Part shown: in pieces, positions 8,715-17,590 of the stretch
Layout: each line of letters opens with the position of its first letter
Position numbering within the stretch: position 1 is the first letter of the stretch
NCBI RefSeq assembly: GCF_902706095.1
Contig: NZ_CACSJP010000001.1
Coordinates: 930,001 to 994,000 of the forward strand
Direction: 5' to 3'
DNA: 64,000 nt
DNA from: Rhizobium sp. 18065
GTDB taxonomy: Bacteria > Pseudomonadota > Alphaproteobacteria > Rhizobiales > Rhizobiaceae
Notes under the pieces: model-generated
What the model saw: the letters and a program-made list of their open reading frames with translations, nothing else
Database searches by the model: none
Told to the model about the DNA's origin: nothing
Made by a program: the position numbers and the translations under genes

Positions 8715-9794
8715 ATGCAGCAAGTCAAGAATCCTGCCTCCAGCATTGCGCTTCGCGTGGCAACTGCCATGCATCAGATGGGCATTGACGGGCTTCCGCG
8801 CAACTATGAGCTGGTCTACGAGGCCTATGCTGGTAGTAATCCCGAACTGGTCAGGGAATTCATTGCGCTCGGTAAGCTGAAGAGCCAGGAGGCACTGGAC
8901 GAGCTTGGCCGCAAATATTTGCCCCATCACCATGAAGATGGTCTCCTGAGCCGCCAGAGTGGCCAGGTGCGCGCTGAAATGAGCAATTTCATCAATCTGC
9001 TCAATGAGGAAAAGATCTCCCTGACCGACTACGGCCGCGTCATCGGCAATGCCTCGAAAACGATCCTCACGGAAGCCGATCTCGAAGGGACGCCGCTCGG
9101 CCAGTCGATCAAGGCACTGAAGGCGGCAACCGAAAGACGCGCGCACCAGAACAGCAATGTCGTTCGCGCCGTGGTCGACAAGACCGCATCGCTGGCCGAT
9201 ATGCAGCGCGAGGCCGATGAAGCCGAAGCGGCAAAGTTTGTCGATCCGCTCACTCGCCTTGCCAGTCGCCGTGCCTTCAACAAGGCCGTGGCGAAGATCT
9301 ATGCCAACCCGGAAATGCCGGTTCTGTGCGGCGTCGCTGTCGGTGAGATCGACGATTTCGCCCGGATCCAGGAGCAGATGGGACCGGCTGTTGCCGAACG
9401 CTTCCTGATGCAGGTTGCCAAGGTGCTGGAAGCCGTGTCCGGCGGCGGCGACCTTGCCTGCCGCTTCGATGCCGGCCGCTTCGGCCTGTTGCTCTACACG
9501 TCTGACGAGGATGAAGTCGGCCGCGTCATCGAACTGGTGCGCGCCAAGTTGAAGGCCACGGCCTTTGTCGGCTCCTCCACCGGCCGCGCTCCGGGCCAGA
9601 TGGCCATGTCCTTCGGCGTGTGTTTCTCCGAACAGGCTCCGAACGCCTTCGACTTTACCAATTTTGCCGAAAAGGCGCTGTCGACATCCAAGGCCAACGG
9701 TGGTGATACCGTCACGATCTACGGCGCCAATGACTATACGTCCAAGGACTGGCTGATCTACAAGAACAAGCCGGTTGGTGGCTTCGGCGCCTGA
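8715..9794 (+). CDS. GGDEF-family protein with degenerate active site
   Basis: The C-terminal half of this 359-residue protein is a GGDEF domain, recognised by VDPLTRLASRRAFNKAV at about residue 177. The catalytic GGDEF signature is replaced by DAGRF (residues 252-256, in CRFDAGRFGLL), so cyclase activity is unlikely. The N-terminal 150 residues (ALRVATAMHQMGI, LPRNYELVYEAYAG) form a mainly helical region of unknown function that I recall seeing with GGDEF domains in rhizobia. No membrane segment is seen. It is probably a c-di-GMP-related regulator acting by binding rather than catalysis. It is a single gene with a 222-base upstream gap. Confidence 0.8.
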   Translation: MQQVKNPASSIALRVATAMHQMGIDGLPRNYELVYEAYAGSNPELVREFIALGKLKSQEALDELGRKYLPHHHEDGLLSRQSGQVRAEMSNFINLLNEEKISLTDYGRVIGNASKTILTEADLEGTPLGQSIKALKAATERRAHQNSNVVRAVVDKTASLADMQREADEAEAAKFVDPLTRLASRRAFNKAVAKIYANPEMPVLCGVAVGEIDDFARIQEQMGPAVAERFLMQVAKVLEAVSGGGDLACRFDAGRFGLLLYTSDEDEVGRVIELVRAKLKATAFVGSSTGRAPGQMAMSFGVCFSEQAPNAFDFTNFAEKALSTSKANGGDTVTIYGANDYTSKDWLIYKNKPVGGFGA

Positions 9795-9813
9795 CGGCGA
9801 AAGACGCCGAGCC

Positions 9814-10419
9814 CTACAGCTTCGCGATAATCTTGCGTATTTCCGTATCGCGGGCGCCGAGCATCAGCACGTTGCGCAAGGCTTCCCTTGGGTCATGGGT
9901 GCGAAACAGCAGCCCGTTATCACGGATCGACCTGTCGACAACCATGGCCTTCTGCTCGGTCTCCGGCTTGATCGCGACAGCGAAATACATCCGCGTGTAG
10001 CTCTGCCGGATCTGTTCGAAGAACTGCTCGCTGCCGCCGATTTCGGCAAAGAAGTTGGCGATGTAGAAAGCCCATTTCACGTCGGCATATTGGGCGAAAT
10101 TGGTGCGCGCCGCCGTGACATGGCAGTAGCCGAGATGCGGACTGTCATCGAGCGTCTTGTGAAAGATCATCTTCGGAAACTGGATCGAGCGATGGAAGCC
10201 GTTGATCCGGCTATGGGTGGTTTCGGCCGCCGTTTCCAGTCGCCGCCCGGTGCGCACGGCAACCTCGGCATAGGTGAGGTAGCGCTTCTCCTCCGCAAAC
10301 CAGTCGTCGCGATGGCGCGAGATGCGTCCGGTGCGCAGGAATTCCGTATGCGCGGCCTTGGTTGCGGTCGCACTTTTGTCCGGGACTTTCGGGGCCGCGT
10401 AATATCGAAGTTTTTGCAT
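9814..10419 (-). CDS. Conserved hypothetical protein, DUF6656-like
   Basis: This protein of about 201 residues starts MQKLRYYAAPKV and contains TEFLRTGRISRHRDDW, YLTYAEVAVRTGRRLE, NGFHRSIQFPKMIFHKT and DNGLLFRTHDPREALRN. It resembles what I remember as DUF6656, a family restricted to Rhizobiales without known function. There is no signal peptide or membrane segment. The start is uncertain: 10419 is chosen, but in-frame starts exist at 10479 (ATG) and just upstream of it (TTG, preceded by AAGGGAG). The sequence upstream of 10480 is richer in AT and looks non-coding. It converges on the degenerate GGDEF gene. Confidence 0.68.
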   Translation of the reverse strand: MQKLRYYAAPKVPDKSATATKAAHTEFLRTGRISRHRDDWFAEEKRYLTYAEVAVRTGRRLETAAETTHSRINGFHRSIQFPKMIFHKTLDDSPHLGYCHVTAARTNFAQYADVKWAFYIANFFAEIGGSEQFFEQIRQSYTRMYFAVAIKPETEQKAMVVDRSIRDNGLLFRTHDPREALRNVLMLGARDTEIRKIIAKL

Positions 10420-10784
10420 GTCGAGGCTCTGACGGTTACTGGCTTGGTACGCCGATCTTACAGCGACATGGTTAATCATGATTTCCAAGGCACTGTGCTC
10501 CCTTGAGGTTTCGCGAGGCTTACCGCAGCGCACATTGAATTGACTGAATTCGTTCCGCTCTGATGATGTTCTCCGAGTGCGACAGGCATTGGCAGCCGAT
10601 CGCTTTGGTTTGTCATTTTGCGCCATTGCAACAGTTTCGGACGCCACTGATTTTCCCTATCTCCAAGAAAATACACATCATTTTTGAGGAGGCGCTTTTT
10701 GCGCCTTTGCATGGACATGTCGCAAACATTTCCGGCCGTGTCGTTTCGCAATGCAGTACCGGACTGCCGCCTGTGTTTAGATAT

Positions 10785-11024
10785 CGGCAAGCTCGAGGTG
10801 CCGCCCTGCTAGGGAGGGTGGAAAATCGGGAAGCCGGTCAAAATCCGGCGCTGCCCCCGCAACGGTGGTGGAGATAGACGTAACGGCAAAAGGCCACTGG
10901 GAAGGTCCTGGGAAGGCGCCGAACGTGTCTGGCAACGGACGTCTCCAGAGCCCGGAAACCAGCCTTGAAGCAATGATATTTGAGGTCGCGGTGGGCGACC
11001 GGAGATAGCCGTGATCGCCCTTTT
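10785..11024 (+). promoter_or_regulatory. Cobalamin (B12) riboswitch with terminator-type expression platform
   Basis: The adenosylcobalamin riboswitch signature is clear: AAATCGGGAAGCCGGT at about 10823, the near-invariant B12-box core GCTGCCCCCGCAACGGT at 10850-10866, and the 3' element AGAGCCCGGAAACCAGCC at 10947-10964. After it come two mutually exclusive hairpins: GGTCGC/GCGACC (10984-11000) and GGGCGA/TCGCCC followed by TTTT (10993-11024). The second looks like an intrinsic terminator and the first like an antiterminator. It lies directly upstream of the Rieske oxygenase gene at 11081. Such riboswitches normally turn expression off when cobalamin is plentiful. Confidence 0.93.
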
Positions 11025-11080
11025 CGGGTCGATTGGTGCTGCGCTCCTGTTCCATCGCCGGTGAAACGAACGAGGACGAC

Positions 11081-12325
11081 ATGGATCTGCACAGCACGGT
11101 ATTGCGGCAGTTGAAGAACCGCCGGGAAGGCTTCAGCCTGGAGCAGCCTTTCTACATCGATCAGGATTATTTCAAGCTCGACATGGAGCAGATCTGGTAT
11201 CGCGACTGGCTGTTCATCGGCCATGACTGCGAAATCCCGCGCGCCGGCAACTATTTCACCGCCCAGGTCGGCGATTATCCGATCGTCATGGTCCGCGGCA
11301 AGGATCAGGTGATCCGCGCTTTCCACAATACCTGTCGCCACCGCGGTCACCGCGTCTGCACCTCGGATCGCGGCGCGTCCGCGAAGCTGGTCTGTCCCTA
11401 CCACAACTGGACCTACGATCTCGACGGCTCGCTGGTCTTCGCCCGTCAGATGGGTGAAACCTTCGACAAGAGCGAGTTTGGCCTGAAGCCGGTTCATTGC
11501 GAAAGCGTCGCTGGCTACATCTTCATCTGCCTTGCGAACGAACCCGCCGATTTCGCGCCGGTCAGGGCATCGATCGAACCCTACATGAAGCCGCATCGGC
11601 TTTCGGAGGCCAAGGTCGCCCATCGCAGCACGATCATCGAGAAGGGCAACTGGAAGCTCGTCTGGGAAAACAACCGCGAGTGCTACCACTGCGCCAGCAA
11701 CCATCCTGAACTCTGCCGCACCTATCCGGAAGCCCCGACGGCAACCGGCGTGCAGGGCGCCGGCGACGACCCGGTCATCGCCGAACACTGGCAGCGTTGC
11801 GAGGCGGCCGGCCTGCCGAGCACCTTCAATATCGATCCGTCCGGCCAGTTCCGCACCGCCCGCATGCCGCTGATCCAGGAGGCCGAAAGCTACACCATGT
11901 CCGGCAAGCGTGCGGTCAAGCGTCCGCTGTCCGACGACGTCTCGACCTCGCATATCGGCACCATGCTGCTGTTCCACTATCCCTCGACCTGGAACCACAT
12001 TCTCGTCGACCACGCGATCTCCTTCCGGGTCACGCCGCTGTCGGCCGAGGAAACCGCAGTCACCACCACCTGGCTGGTGCACAAGGATGCGGTCGAAGGC
12101 GTCGATTACGACCTCGAGGAACTGACCCATGTCTGGGAAATGACCAACGACCAGGACCGCTCGATCGTCGAGGAAAATGCCTTCGGCATACGCTCCCCGG
12201 CCTATGAGCCCGGTCCCTATTCGGTCGAGCACGAAGGTGGCGTCATGCAGTTCGTCGACTGGTACACGACCTTCATGATCAACCGTCTGCAGGGCGAAAA
12301 AGCCCGCCTCTCAGTTGTGGCCTGA
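11081..12325 (+). CDS. gbcA: Rieske non-haem iron oxygenase, glycine-betaine monooxygenase type
   Basis: This is the alpha subunit of a Rieske oxygenase (414 residues). The [2Fe-2S] ligands are C85, H87, C105 and H108 (CRHRGH and CPYHNW), and the catalytic iron site includes H203 and H208 (ECYHCASNH). Length and sequence fit GbcA, which with a reductase oxidises one N-methyl group of glycine betaine to formaldehyde, giving dimethylglycine. The closely related proline betaine (stachydrine) demethylase is the main alternative. I choose the ATG at 11081, after CGAGGACGAC; an in-frame start at 11033 lies at the edge of the riboswitch. It forms an operon with the reductase 1 base downstream, under cobalamin riboswitch control. 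Confidence 0.88.
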   Translation: MDLHSTVLRQLKNRREGFSLEQPFYIDQDYFKLDMEQIWYRDWLFIGHDCEIPRAGNYFTAQVGDYPIVMVRGKDQVIRAFHNTCRHRGHRVCTSDRGASAKLVCPYHNWTYDLDGSLVFARQMGETFDKSEFGLKPVHCESVAGYIFICLANEPADFAPVRASIEPYMKPHRLSEAKVAHRSTIIEKGNWKLVWENNRECYHCASNHPELCRTYPEAPTATGVQGAGDDPVIAEHWQRCEAAGLPSTFNIDPSGQFRTARMPLIQEAESYTMSGKRAVKRPLSDDVSTSHIGTMLLFHYPSTWNHILVDHAISFRVTPLSAEETAVTTTWLVHKDAVEGVDYDLEELTHVWEMTNDQDRSIVEENAFGIRSPAYEPGPYSVEHEGGVMQFVDWYTTFMINRLQGEKARLSVVA

Positions 12326-12326
12326 T

Positions 12327-13412
12327 ATGAACATGATGCTCGCTCCCTATCGCCACGTCGATGAAATGCGTCCCTGGTCCGACAGGGAGCATCTGCTGGA
12401 ATGCGTCGCCGTCACGCCGGAAGCCCCCGACGTGATGACCTTCACCTTCCGGCCGAACAAACCGGGCCTGTGGTTCCGCTACCAGCCCGGCCAGTTCGTC
12501 ACGCTGGAAATCCCGGTCTCGCCGGAACCGGTGATGCGCACCTATACCCTGTCTTCCAGCCCGTCGCGGCCCTATACGATCGCGATCACGGTCAAGGCGC
12601 AGAAGGACAGTATCGGCACCCGCTGGATGTTCGACAACCTGAAGCCCGGCATGGCGCTGAAGGCGATCGGCCCGCTCGGCGATTTCTCCTATGCCCGCCA
12701 TCCGGGCAGGAAATACCTGTTCATCTCGGCCGGTTCCGGCATCACCCCGATGATGTCGATGAGCCGTGACATGGGCGACCGCTCGCCCGACAGCGACATC
12801 GCATTTCTCCATTGTGCCCGCTCGCCCGACGACATCATCTTCCGCTGGGAGCTTGAAGCAAAGGCGCGCGACATGCCGCATTTCACCCTCGGCTTCATCA
12901 TCGAGCAACTCGGCCGCGGCCAGCTCTGGTCGGGCCTGAAGGGCCGCATCGACAAGGCGAAGATCGCGCTTCTGGCCTCGGATTTCCTCGAGCGCACAGT
13001 CTTCTGCTGCGGACCGGAGCCGTTTATGGCCACCGTCCGCGAGGCGCTGTCCGGCGCTGGCTTCGACATGAGCCAGTATCATGAGGAAACCTTCCAGCCG
13101 GCCAAGCCGCAACTACCTATCGTCGTTGCCGATCATTCGGATGGCGAGCAGCCGACGAAAGTCACCTTTGCCATGTCCGGCAAGGACGGGCTCTGCGCGC
13201 CCGGCCATACCGTACTTCAGGCTGCCCGCTCGTCTGGCGTGCGCATCGGTGCCGCCTGCGAATCCGGTCTCTGCGGCACCTGCAAGGTGTTGAAGATTTC
13301 CGGCGAGGTCGAGATGGAGCACAATGGCGGCATCCTCGACGAGGAAATCGACGAGGGCTATATCCTGGCCTGCTGTTCGCGGCCAAAGGGCGAAATCGAA
13401 ATCGAGGCGTGA
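12327..13412 (+). CDS. gbcB: Ferredoxin-NAD(P)H reductase component of the Rieske oxygenase
   Basis: This 361-residue protein carries electrons from NAD(P)H to the Rieske partner. It has an FAD-binding domain (MRTYTLSSSP), an NAD-binding domain (LFISAGSGITPMMSM, FCCGPEPFM) and a C-terminal plant-type [2Fe-2S] domain with ligands in CESGLCGTCK and a final ACC. That domain order is that of GbcB. The start at 12327 lies 1 base after the gbcA stop (TGATATG), so the two genes are surely co-expressed. A strong terminator at 13437-13476 closes the operon, so only these two genes are under the riboswitch. Confidence 0.88.
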   Translation: MNMMLAPYRHVDEMRPWSDREHLLECVAVTPEAPDVMTFTFRPNKPGLWFRYQPGQFVTLEIPVSPEPVMRTYTLSSSPSRPYTIAITVKAQKDSIGTRWMFDNLKPGMALKAIGPLGDFSYARHPGRKYLFISAGSGITPMMSMSRDMGDRSPDSDIAFLHCARSPDDIIFRWELEAKARDMPHFTLGFIIEQLGRGQLWSGLKGRIDKAKIALLASDFLERTVFCCGPEPFMATVREALSGAGFDMSQYHEETFQPAKPQLPIVVADHSDGEQPTKVTFAMSGKDGLCAPGHTVLQAARSSGVRIGAACESGLCGTCKVLKISGEVEMEHNGGILDEEIDEGYILACCSRPKGEIEIEA

Positions 13413-13436
13413 ATTCGACCAGGCGATGAACGTCAT

Positions 13437-13476
13437 CAGGGCGTGCCAAGCGATTGGCGCGCCCTGTCCGTTTTGT
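13437..13476 (+). terminator. Rho-independent terminator after gbcAB
   Basis: A 13-bp stem, CAGGGCGTGCCAA paired with TTGGCGCGCCCTG (one G-U pair), with a GCGA tetraloop, is followed by TCCGTTTTGT. It ends the riboswitch-controlled operon. The rest of the gap up to 13703 shows nothing else recognisable. Confidence 0.85.
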
Positions 13477-13703
13477 CCTTGCATCGCAAGGCGATGGAAC
13501 AAACGGCACGGTCATCCGTTGGCAGGCAATCGCGGTCGTTGGTCGCGGCCAACTGGACCGCGCAAACATATCAAGTTTTAGAATAAAACCAATGTTAATG
13601 CTGGGTTCAGGATGACACCGGTAATTTTCATTTCAGGATCAGCGTTCGCAAGGCATGGGCCGGGACATAAAGCTGGTCGCGGAAAACGCAGGGAGAAAGT
13701 CGC

Positions 13704-14144
13704 ATGAAGACTGCATTCAAACGTATGGCGGGTCTCGTACTGGCTGCCGCTGTCGGCTTTACCGGCATCGTGCCGGCACAGGCCATGAGCCTGCCGCGTG
13801 CGCCGGTCGAGGCAAGCTCTGACGTCGCAGAGGTTCAGTATCGTCGCCGTGAGTATCGCCGTCACTACAATAACGGTCATCACTATCACAACGGCCACCG
13901 TGGCTACTCGCACCGTCGCCCCGGCTATCGCTATCACAACGGCGCCTGGTTCCCGCTCGCTGCCTTCGCAGCCGGTGCAATCATCGGCGGCGCTGTTGCC
14001 TCCCAGCCACGTCCGAGCGCAGGTGGCATCAACCCGAGCCATTACCAGTGGTGCGCCAACCGCTACCGCTCTTACGACAGCCGCAGCAACACGTTCCAGC
14101 CCTATGGTGGGCCCCGTCAGCAGTGCCTGTCGCCTTACTATTGA
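13704..14144 (+). CDS. BA14K-family secreted protein
   Basis: This 146-residue protein has a signal peptide (cleavage near VPAQA), a region rich in His, Tyr and Arg (residues 45-80, repeats like HYHNGHRGY), a Gly/Ala hydrophobic segment (AAGAIIGGAVA) and the C-terminal BA14K signature (SHYQWCANRYRSYDSRSNTF, then GGPRQQC). BA14K proteins are small envelope-associated proteins of Rhizobiales; the Brucella member is immunoreactive and has been reported as lectin-like. The start follows a GGGAG. It is a single gene. Confidence 0.88.
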   Translation: MKTAFKRMAGLVLAAAVGFTGIVPAQAMSLPRAPVEASSDVAEVQYRRREYRRHYNNGHHYHNGHRGYSHRRPGYRYHNGAWFPLAAFAAGAIIGGAVASQPRPSAGGINPSHYQWCANRYRSYDSRSNTFQPYGGPRQQCLSPYY

Positions 14145-14254
14145 GCCAATACCTCTCTGATCGGCGTGCCCGAACAGCTCGCCCCGTCAGCGCTTCAATA
14201 CCCGGCCTTGCGCCGGGTATTGTCGTTTTGGGCAACAGCCGTGGATGCGATTGA

Positions 14255-15250
14255 CTAGAGAATGCCAGTCCGCCTCAGCAGATACCAGGCAGCGGCGATC
14301 GATATGACGATGAAGCCGATCGCAAAGATGGTGCCATCAGCCTCTGCCGCGAACGGCAGGTTCGACGTGTTCATGCCGAAAAAGCCGGTCACCAGCGATG
14401 GTGGCAAAAGGAAAGCCGTCATCAGCGAGAGAATGTAGAGGTGCCGATTGGTTTCCGACGATAGTTTCGAATCGATTTCCTCATGCAGCAGCCGGGCGCG
14501 TTCCTGCAGCGCATGAACGTCATGATCGACGGATTCGAGCCGCGCCGTCAGCCGCTGTGCCGCTTCGTCGAAGCCGAAGGGCATATCCTCGTCGTCGCTG
14601 GCCGCCGCGCGGCGCATCAGCGACAGCATGGTGCGCAGATGCCGGTAGAGCCGGACAACCACCCGCCGGACCGGTGCCAGCCTGCGCCGCTCGTCGCGCA
14701 GCTCGCTGTCGTATACAAAGTCCTCGATCGCGTTCAGTTCCTCGGTCAGTTCGATGACCACCGAGATGATGCCGCGCTGGAACTCGGCCACCAGCGTCTC
14801 GAACAGATGCATCGGGCTGCGATATTTCGTAGAATTCTTTTCCACGGCGGCCCGCACCCGGTCGATCGAGCGGATTGGTTGCAGCCTGGTGGTGATGATG
14901 AATCGTTCGCCCAGGGCAAAGTGCAGCCAGCCGAGATCGCGTGTCTCCTTGTCGAACTCCCGCTGAAAATCGACAAGCGTGCCGAACACCATCTGATCGT
15001 CCACCGTCAGGGCGGCGTGCGTATCATGCGTGGTCAGCACGGAGCGCGCCTGCTCCGTCAGCCATTCGAAACCATCCAGCAAGGCGCCGACGCGGGCATC
15101 GGCAATGTTCAGGTGCAACCAGATAAATCCCGGTCCCTCAGCCAGCATCGCGGGCTTGACGTCGGCCGACAGCCGTGTCGCCTGACCCGAGACCGGATCG
15201 ATCCGGTAGCCCCAGACGAGACCGGGCAGGGCGTGGATTGCATTGAGCAT
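14255..15250 (-). CDS. CorA-family divalent cation transporter, ZntB-like
   Basis: This 331-residue protein has a long cytoplasmic N-terminal domain and two C-terminal membrane segments. The first ends in the CorA hallmark GMN (GFFGMNTSNLPF at about residue 290). The N-terminal part (FIWLHLNIAD, DDQMVFGTLVDF) and the loop after GMN fit the ZntB branch, which moves zinc, rather than the Mg-specific CorA branch; the ion is inferred. It is transcribed alone towards the BA14K gene. Confidence 0.88.
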   Translation of the reverse strand: MLNAIHALPGLVWGYRIDPVSGQATRLSADVKPAMLAEGPGFIWLHLNIADARVGALLDGFEWLTEQARSVLTTHDTHAALTVDDQMVFGTLVDFQREFDKETRDLGWLHFALGERFIITTRLQPIRSIDRVRAAVEKNSTKYRSPMHLFETLVAEFQRGIISVVIELTEELNAIEDFVYDSELRDERRRLAPVRRVVVRLYRHLRTMLSLMRRAAASDDEDMPFGFDEAAQRLTARLESVDHDVHALQERARLLHEEIDSKLSSETNRHLYILSLMTAFLLPPSLVTGFFGMNTSNLPFAAEADGTIFAIGFIVISIAAAWYLLRRTGIL

Positions 15251-15291
15251 GGGCGGCTGTCCTTAGAGGGGCTGTATGCGCGCGGAAAACG

Positions 15292-15321
15292 AAAAAAGCG
15301 CGCCGGTTGAACCGGCGCGCT
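15292..15321 (-). terminator. Rho-independent terminator after phoX
   Basis: A perfect 11-bp stem AGCGCGCCGGT/ACCGGCGCGCT with a 3-base loop is followed, on the minus strand, by a run of six T. It lies just downstream of the phoX stop at 15345. Confidence 0.88.
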
Positions 15322-15344
15322 CCATGATGGTTTATGTCGGGGGC

Positions 15345-17255
15345 TTAGCCAATCCTGGCATTGTCCTCGCGCTTGACGGCAACGATCGTCGAACGCGGCA
15401 GCTTGCCTTCGCCATCCGGGAAAGGCGCGCCCGGATGCTGGATGCCGACGAACATCGTCCGCTTGTCGCCTGTCCAGGTCATGCCGGTCACTTCGCCGCC
15501 CTTCGGGCCGGTGAGGAAGCGCTCGATGCGGCCGGTTGCCGGATCGCCGGCAAGCATCTGGTTGTTGCCCTGGCCGACGAAATCGCCCTCGTTCGAATCC
15601 TCGCCATCCGTCTGGATCCACAGCAGACCGGTCGAATCGAACATCATGCCGTCCGGCGAGTTGAACATGTTGCCGGAATTGATGTTCGACGAGCCGGCGT
15701 AGAGGCCGTCCTTGTGCACGTCCGGATTGCCGGCCATGACGAACAGGTCCCACTTGAACTTGCCATCGGCATGGTCGTCGTTCTCCGGGTACCAGCGCAC
15801 GATCTGGCCGAACTCGTTGCTTTCGCGCGGATTGACGGCACTGATTTCCATCACGTCGCCGCCAGCATTGGTGCGCATCTTGCCGTCCTTCAGGACGCCG
15901 CGGTGGCTGTTGTTGGTCAGGGCGCAATAGGCTTCGATCGCAACCGGGTTGACCGCGACCCATTCCGGGCGGTCCATCGTGGTCGCGCCAACCTTTGAAG
16001 CGGCCTGGCGGGTGAAGACATGGATCTCGTCCATCTTCATGCCGGTGGCGTCCGGCGTCAGCGCCAGCCATTCGCCGGTGCCTTCGTCGGAGAACTTGGC
16101 GACATAGAGCGTGCCTTCGTCGAGCAGCTTGGAGGTGTCGCCACCCGGAACATAGATGCCGTTCGAGACATATTTGTAGAGGAACTCGCCACGCTCGTCG
16201 TCGCCCATATAGACGACGACGCGACCGTCGCGGGCAATCACTACGGCAGCGTTTTCATGCTTGATGCGGCCAAGTGCGGTGCGCTTGATCGGGGTCGAGG
16301 AGGCATCAGACGGATCGATCTCGACGACATAACCGGTGCGATGCGGTTCGTTCGGGTTTTTCGACACGTCGAAACGCTCGTCGAACTGCTCGTAGCCATA
16401 GCGGGTCTCGGCGACGATGCCGTAGCGCTTGAAGTCATCCGGCATCTTGAAGTTCGCGTCGGTTGAGCCGAAATAGCCGTTGAAGTTCTCTTCGCAGGTC
16501 AGATAGGTGCCCCACGGCGTTTTGCCGGCGCCGCAATTGTTGAAGGTCCCGAGACAGTCGACGCCATCGGGATCGGCAGCCGTCTTGACGAGATCCGAAC
16601 CGGCGGCCGGGCCCGAGAGCTTCATCGGCGTGTTGTGATGGATGCGGCGGTTGAACGGGCTGTCGATGACAATTTCCCAGCCGTCGGCGCCTTCAGCCAC
16701 TTCCATGACGGTCACACCCTGCATGTTCTGCAGGATCTTCACGTCGTCGAGGCTCTTCGGCATGCCCTTTTCATTATTGGGCAGGTTGGTCTCGTTGTTC
16801 ACGTATTCGTGGTTGACGGCGATCACCTGGTGGGTGCCGATCAGGAAGCTCTCCATGCCATCGGTGTTCTCGCCGAAGACCTTGTCGGAGGCTTCAAGCG
16901 AAACTCCGTTGACCGGGTCGATGTCGGCGACGTTGGAGAACAGCGGCTGGCCCCACTTGGCGAGCGGCCTCCAGTTATAGCCTTCCGGCACATGGACAGT
17001 GGTGTCCGTCTGGGCGGCAATCGGCTTGAACGGGAAGCGCGAGGCTGCATCCTGCGCCTGTGCGGATGTCGAATTCATCAGGTTGCCGACCGAACCCATG
17101 GCAATGGCAGCCGAACCCATGGCCAGAACACCGAGAAAACCGCGGCGGGAGACGGCCCGTTCGACGACGCGATCGAAATCGGTAACGGCAGGCGGCGGGT
17201 TCTGCAACTCATCCCATTCGTCCCAGGACAGGTGGTTGGTGTTCGTATCGGTCAT
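15345..17255 (-). CDS. phoX: PhoX-family alkaline phosphatase, Tat-exported
   Basis: PhoX enzymes are calcium/iron-dependent phosphatases that release phosphate from organic esters in the periplasm during phosphate starvation. This 636-residue protein has a twin-arginine signal (SRRGFLGVLAMGSAA, residues 36-50) and PhoX-family motifs: VNHEYVNNE, CGAGKTPWGTYLTCEENFNGYF, RIKHENAAVV, GDDERGEFLYKYVS and SPDGMMFD. A candidate Pho box of three half-sites lies 45-73 bases upstream. It is a single gene with a strong terminator. Confidence 0.93.
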   Translation of the reverse strand: MTDTNTNHLSWDEWDELQNPPPAVTDFDRVVERAVSRRGFLGVLAMGSAAIAMGSVGNLMNSTSAQAQDAASRFPFKPIAAQTDTTVHVPEGYNWRPLAKWGQPLFSNVADIDPVNGVSLEASDKVFGENTDGMESFLIGTHQVIAVNHEYVNNETNLPNNEKGMPKSLDDVKILQNMQGVTVMEVAEGADGWEIVIDSPFNRRIHHNTPMKLSGPAAGSDLVKTAADPDGVDCLGTFNNCGAGKTPWGTYLTCEENFNGYFGSTDANFKMPDDFKRYGIVAETRYGYEQFDERFDVSKNPNEPHRTGYVVEIDPSDASSTPIKRTALGRIKHENAAVVIARDGRVVVYMGDDERGEFLYKYVSNGIYVPGGDTSKLLDEGTLYVAKFSDEGTGEWLALTPDATGMKMDEIHVFTRQAASKVGATTMDRPEWVAVNPVAIEAYCALTNNSHRGVLKDGKMRTNAGGDVMEISAVNPRESNEFGQIVRWYPENDDHADGKFKWDLFVMAGNPDVHKDGLYAGSSNINSGNMFNSPDGMMFDSTGLLWIQTDGEDSNEGDFVGQGNNQMLAGDPATGRIERFLTGPKGGEVTGMTWTGDKRTMFVGIQHPGAPFPDGEGKLPRSTIVAVKREDNARIG

Positions 17256-17299
17256 GTTGGCCTCCAGGGTTGGATTGGAATGGTTCCAGCCTTTGGGTT

Positions 17300-17328
17300 A
17301 GTCAGTGGCGATGACAGGCATGTGACGA
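17300..17328 (-). promoter_or_regulatory. Candidate PhoB-binding Pho box upstream of phoX
   Basis: Read on the minus strand, three half-sites occur at exactly 11-base spacing: TCGTCAC, CTGTCAT and ACTGACT. The middle one matches the Pho box half-site CTGTCAT exactly and the flanking ones match partly. The position, 45-73 bases before the phoX start, suits activation by PhoB under phosphate limitation. The rest of the 17256-17590 gap must carry the divergent promoter of the acyl-CoA dehydrogenase gene. Confidence 0.72.
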
Positions 17329-17590
17329 ATATGTGGTGCCTCGATACATCGCCTATGCCTGAAACACAGGTTGCGCAGCGCTTGTATCATGGTTTGCAGG
17401 GCCACCGAGGTCAGGGTAGGGGGCCAGATCACGGGCCGTTCGCGCTGCCTGCGTGCAGGTTCTGCCGGTGCATCCATCGCAAATAGTTTGACGTTTACGT
17501 AAAAATCAATTAGCCAAAGTGGGAAGCTTCGCACATCCTGGGTGGGGGATGATCGCGGGCAGTTGCACATGAAATATGGAGGAGAAAGCC

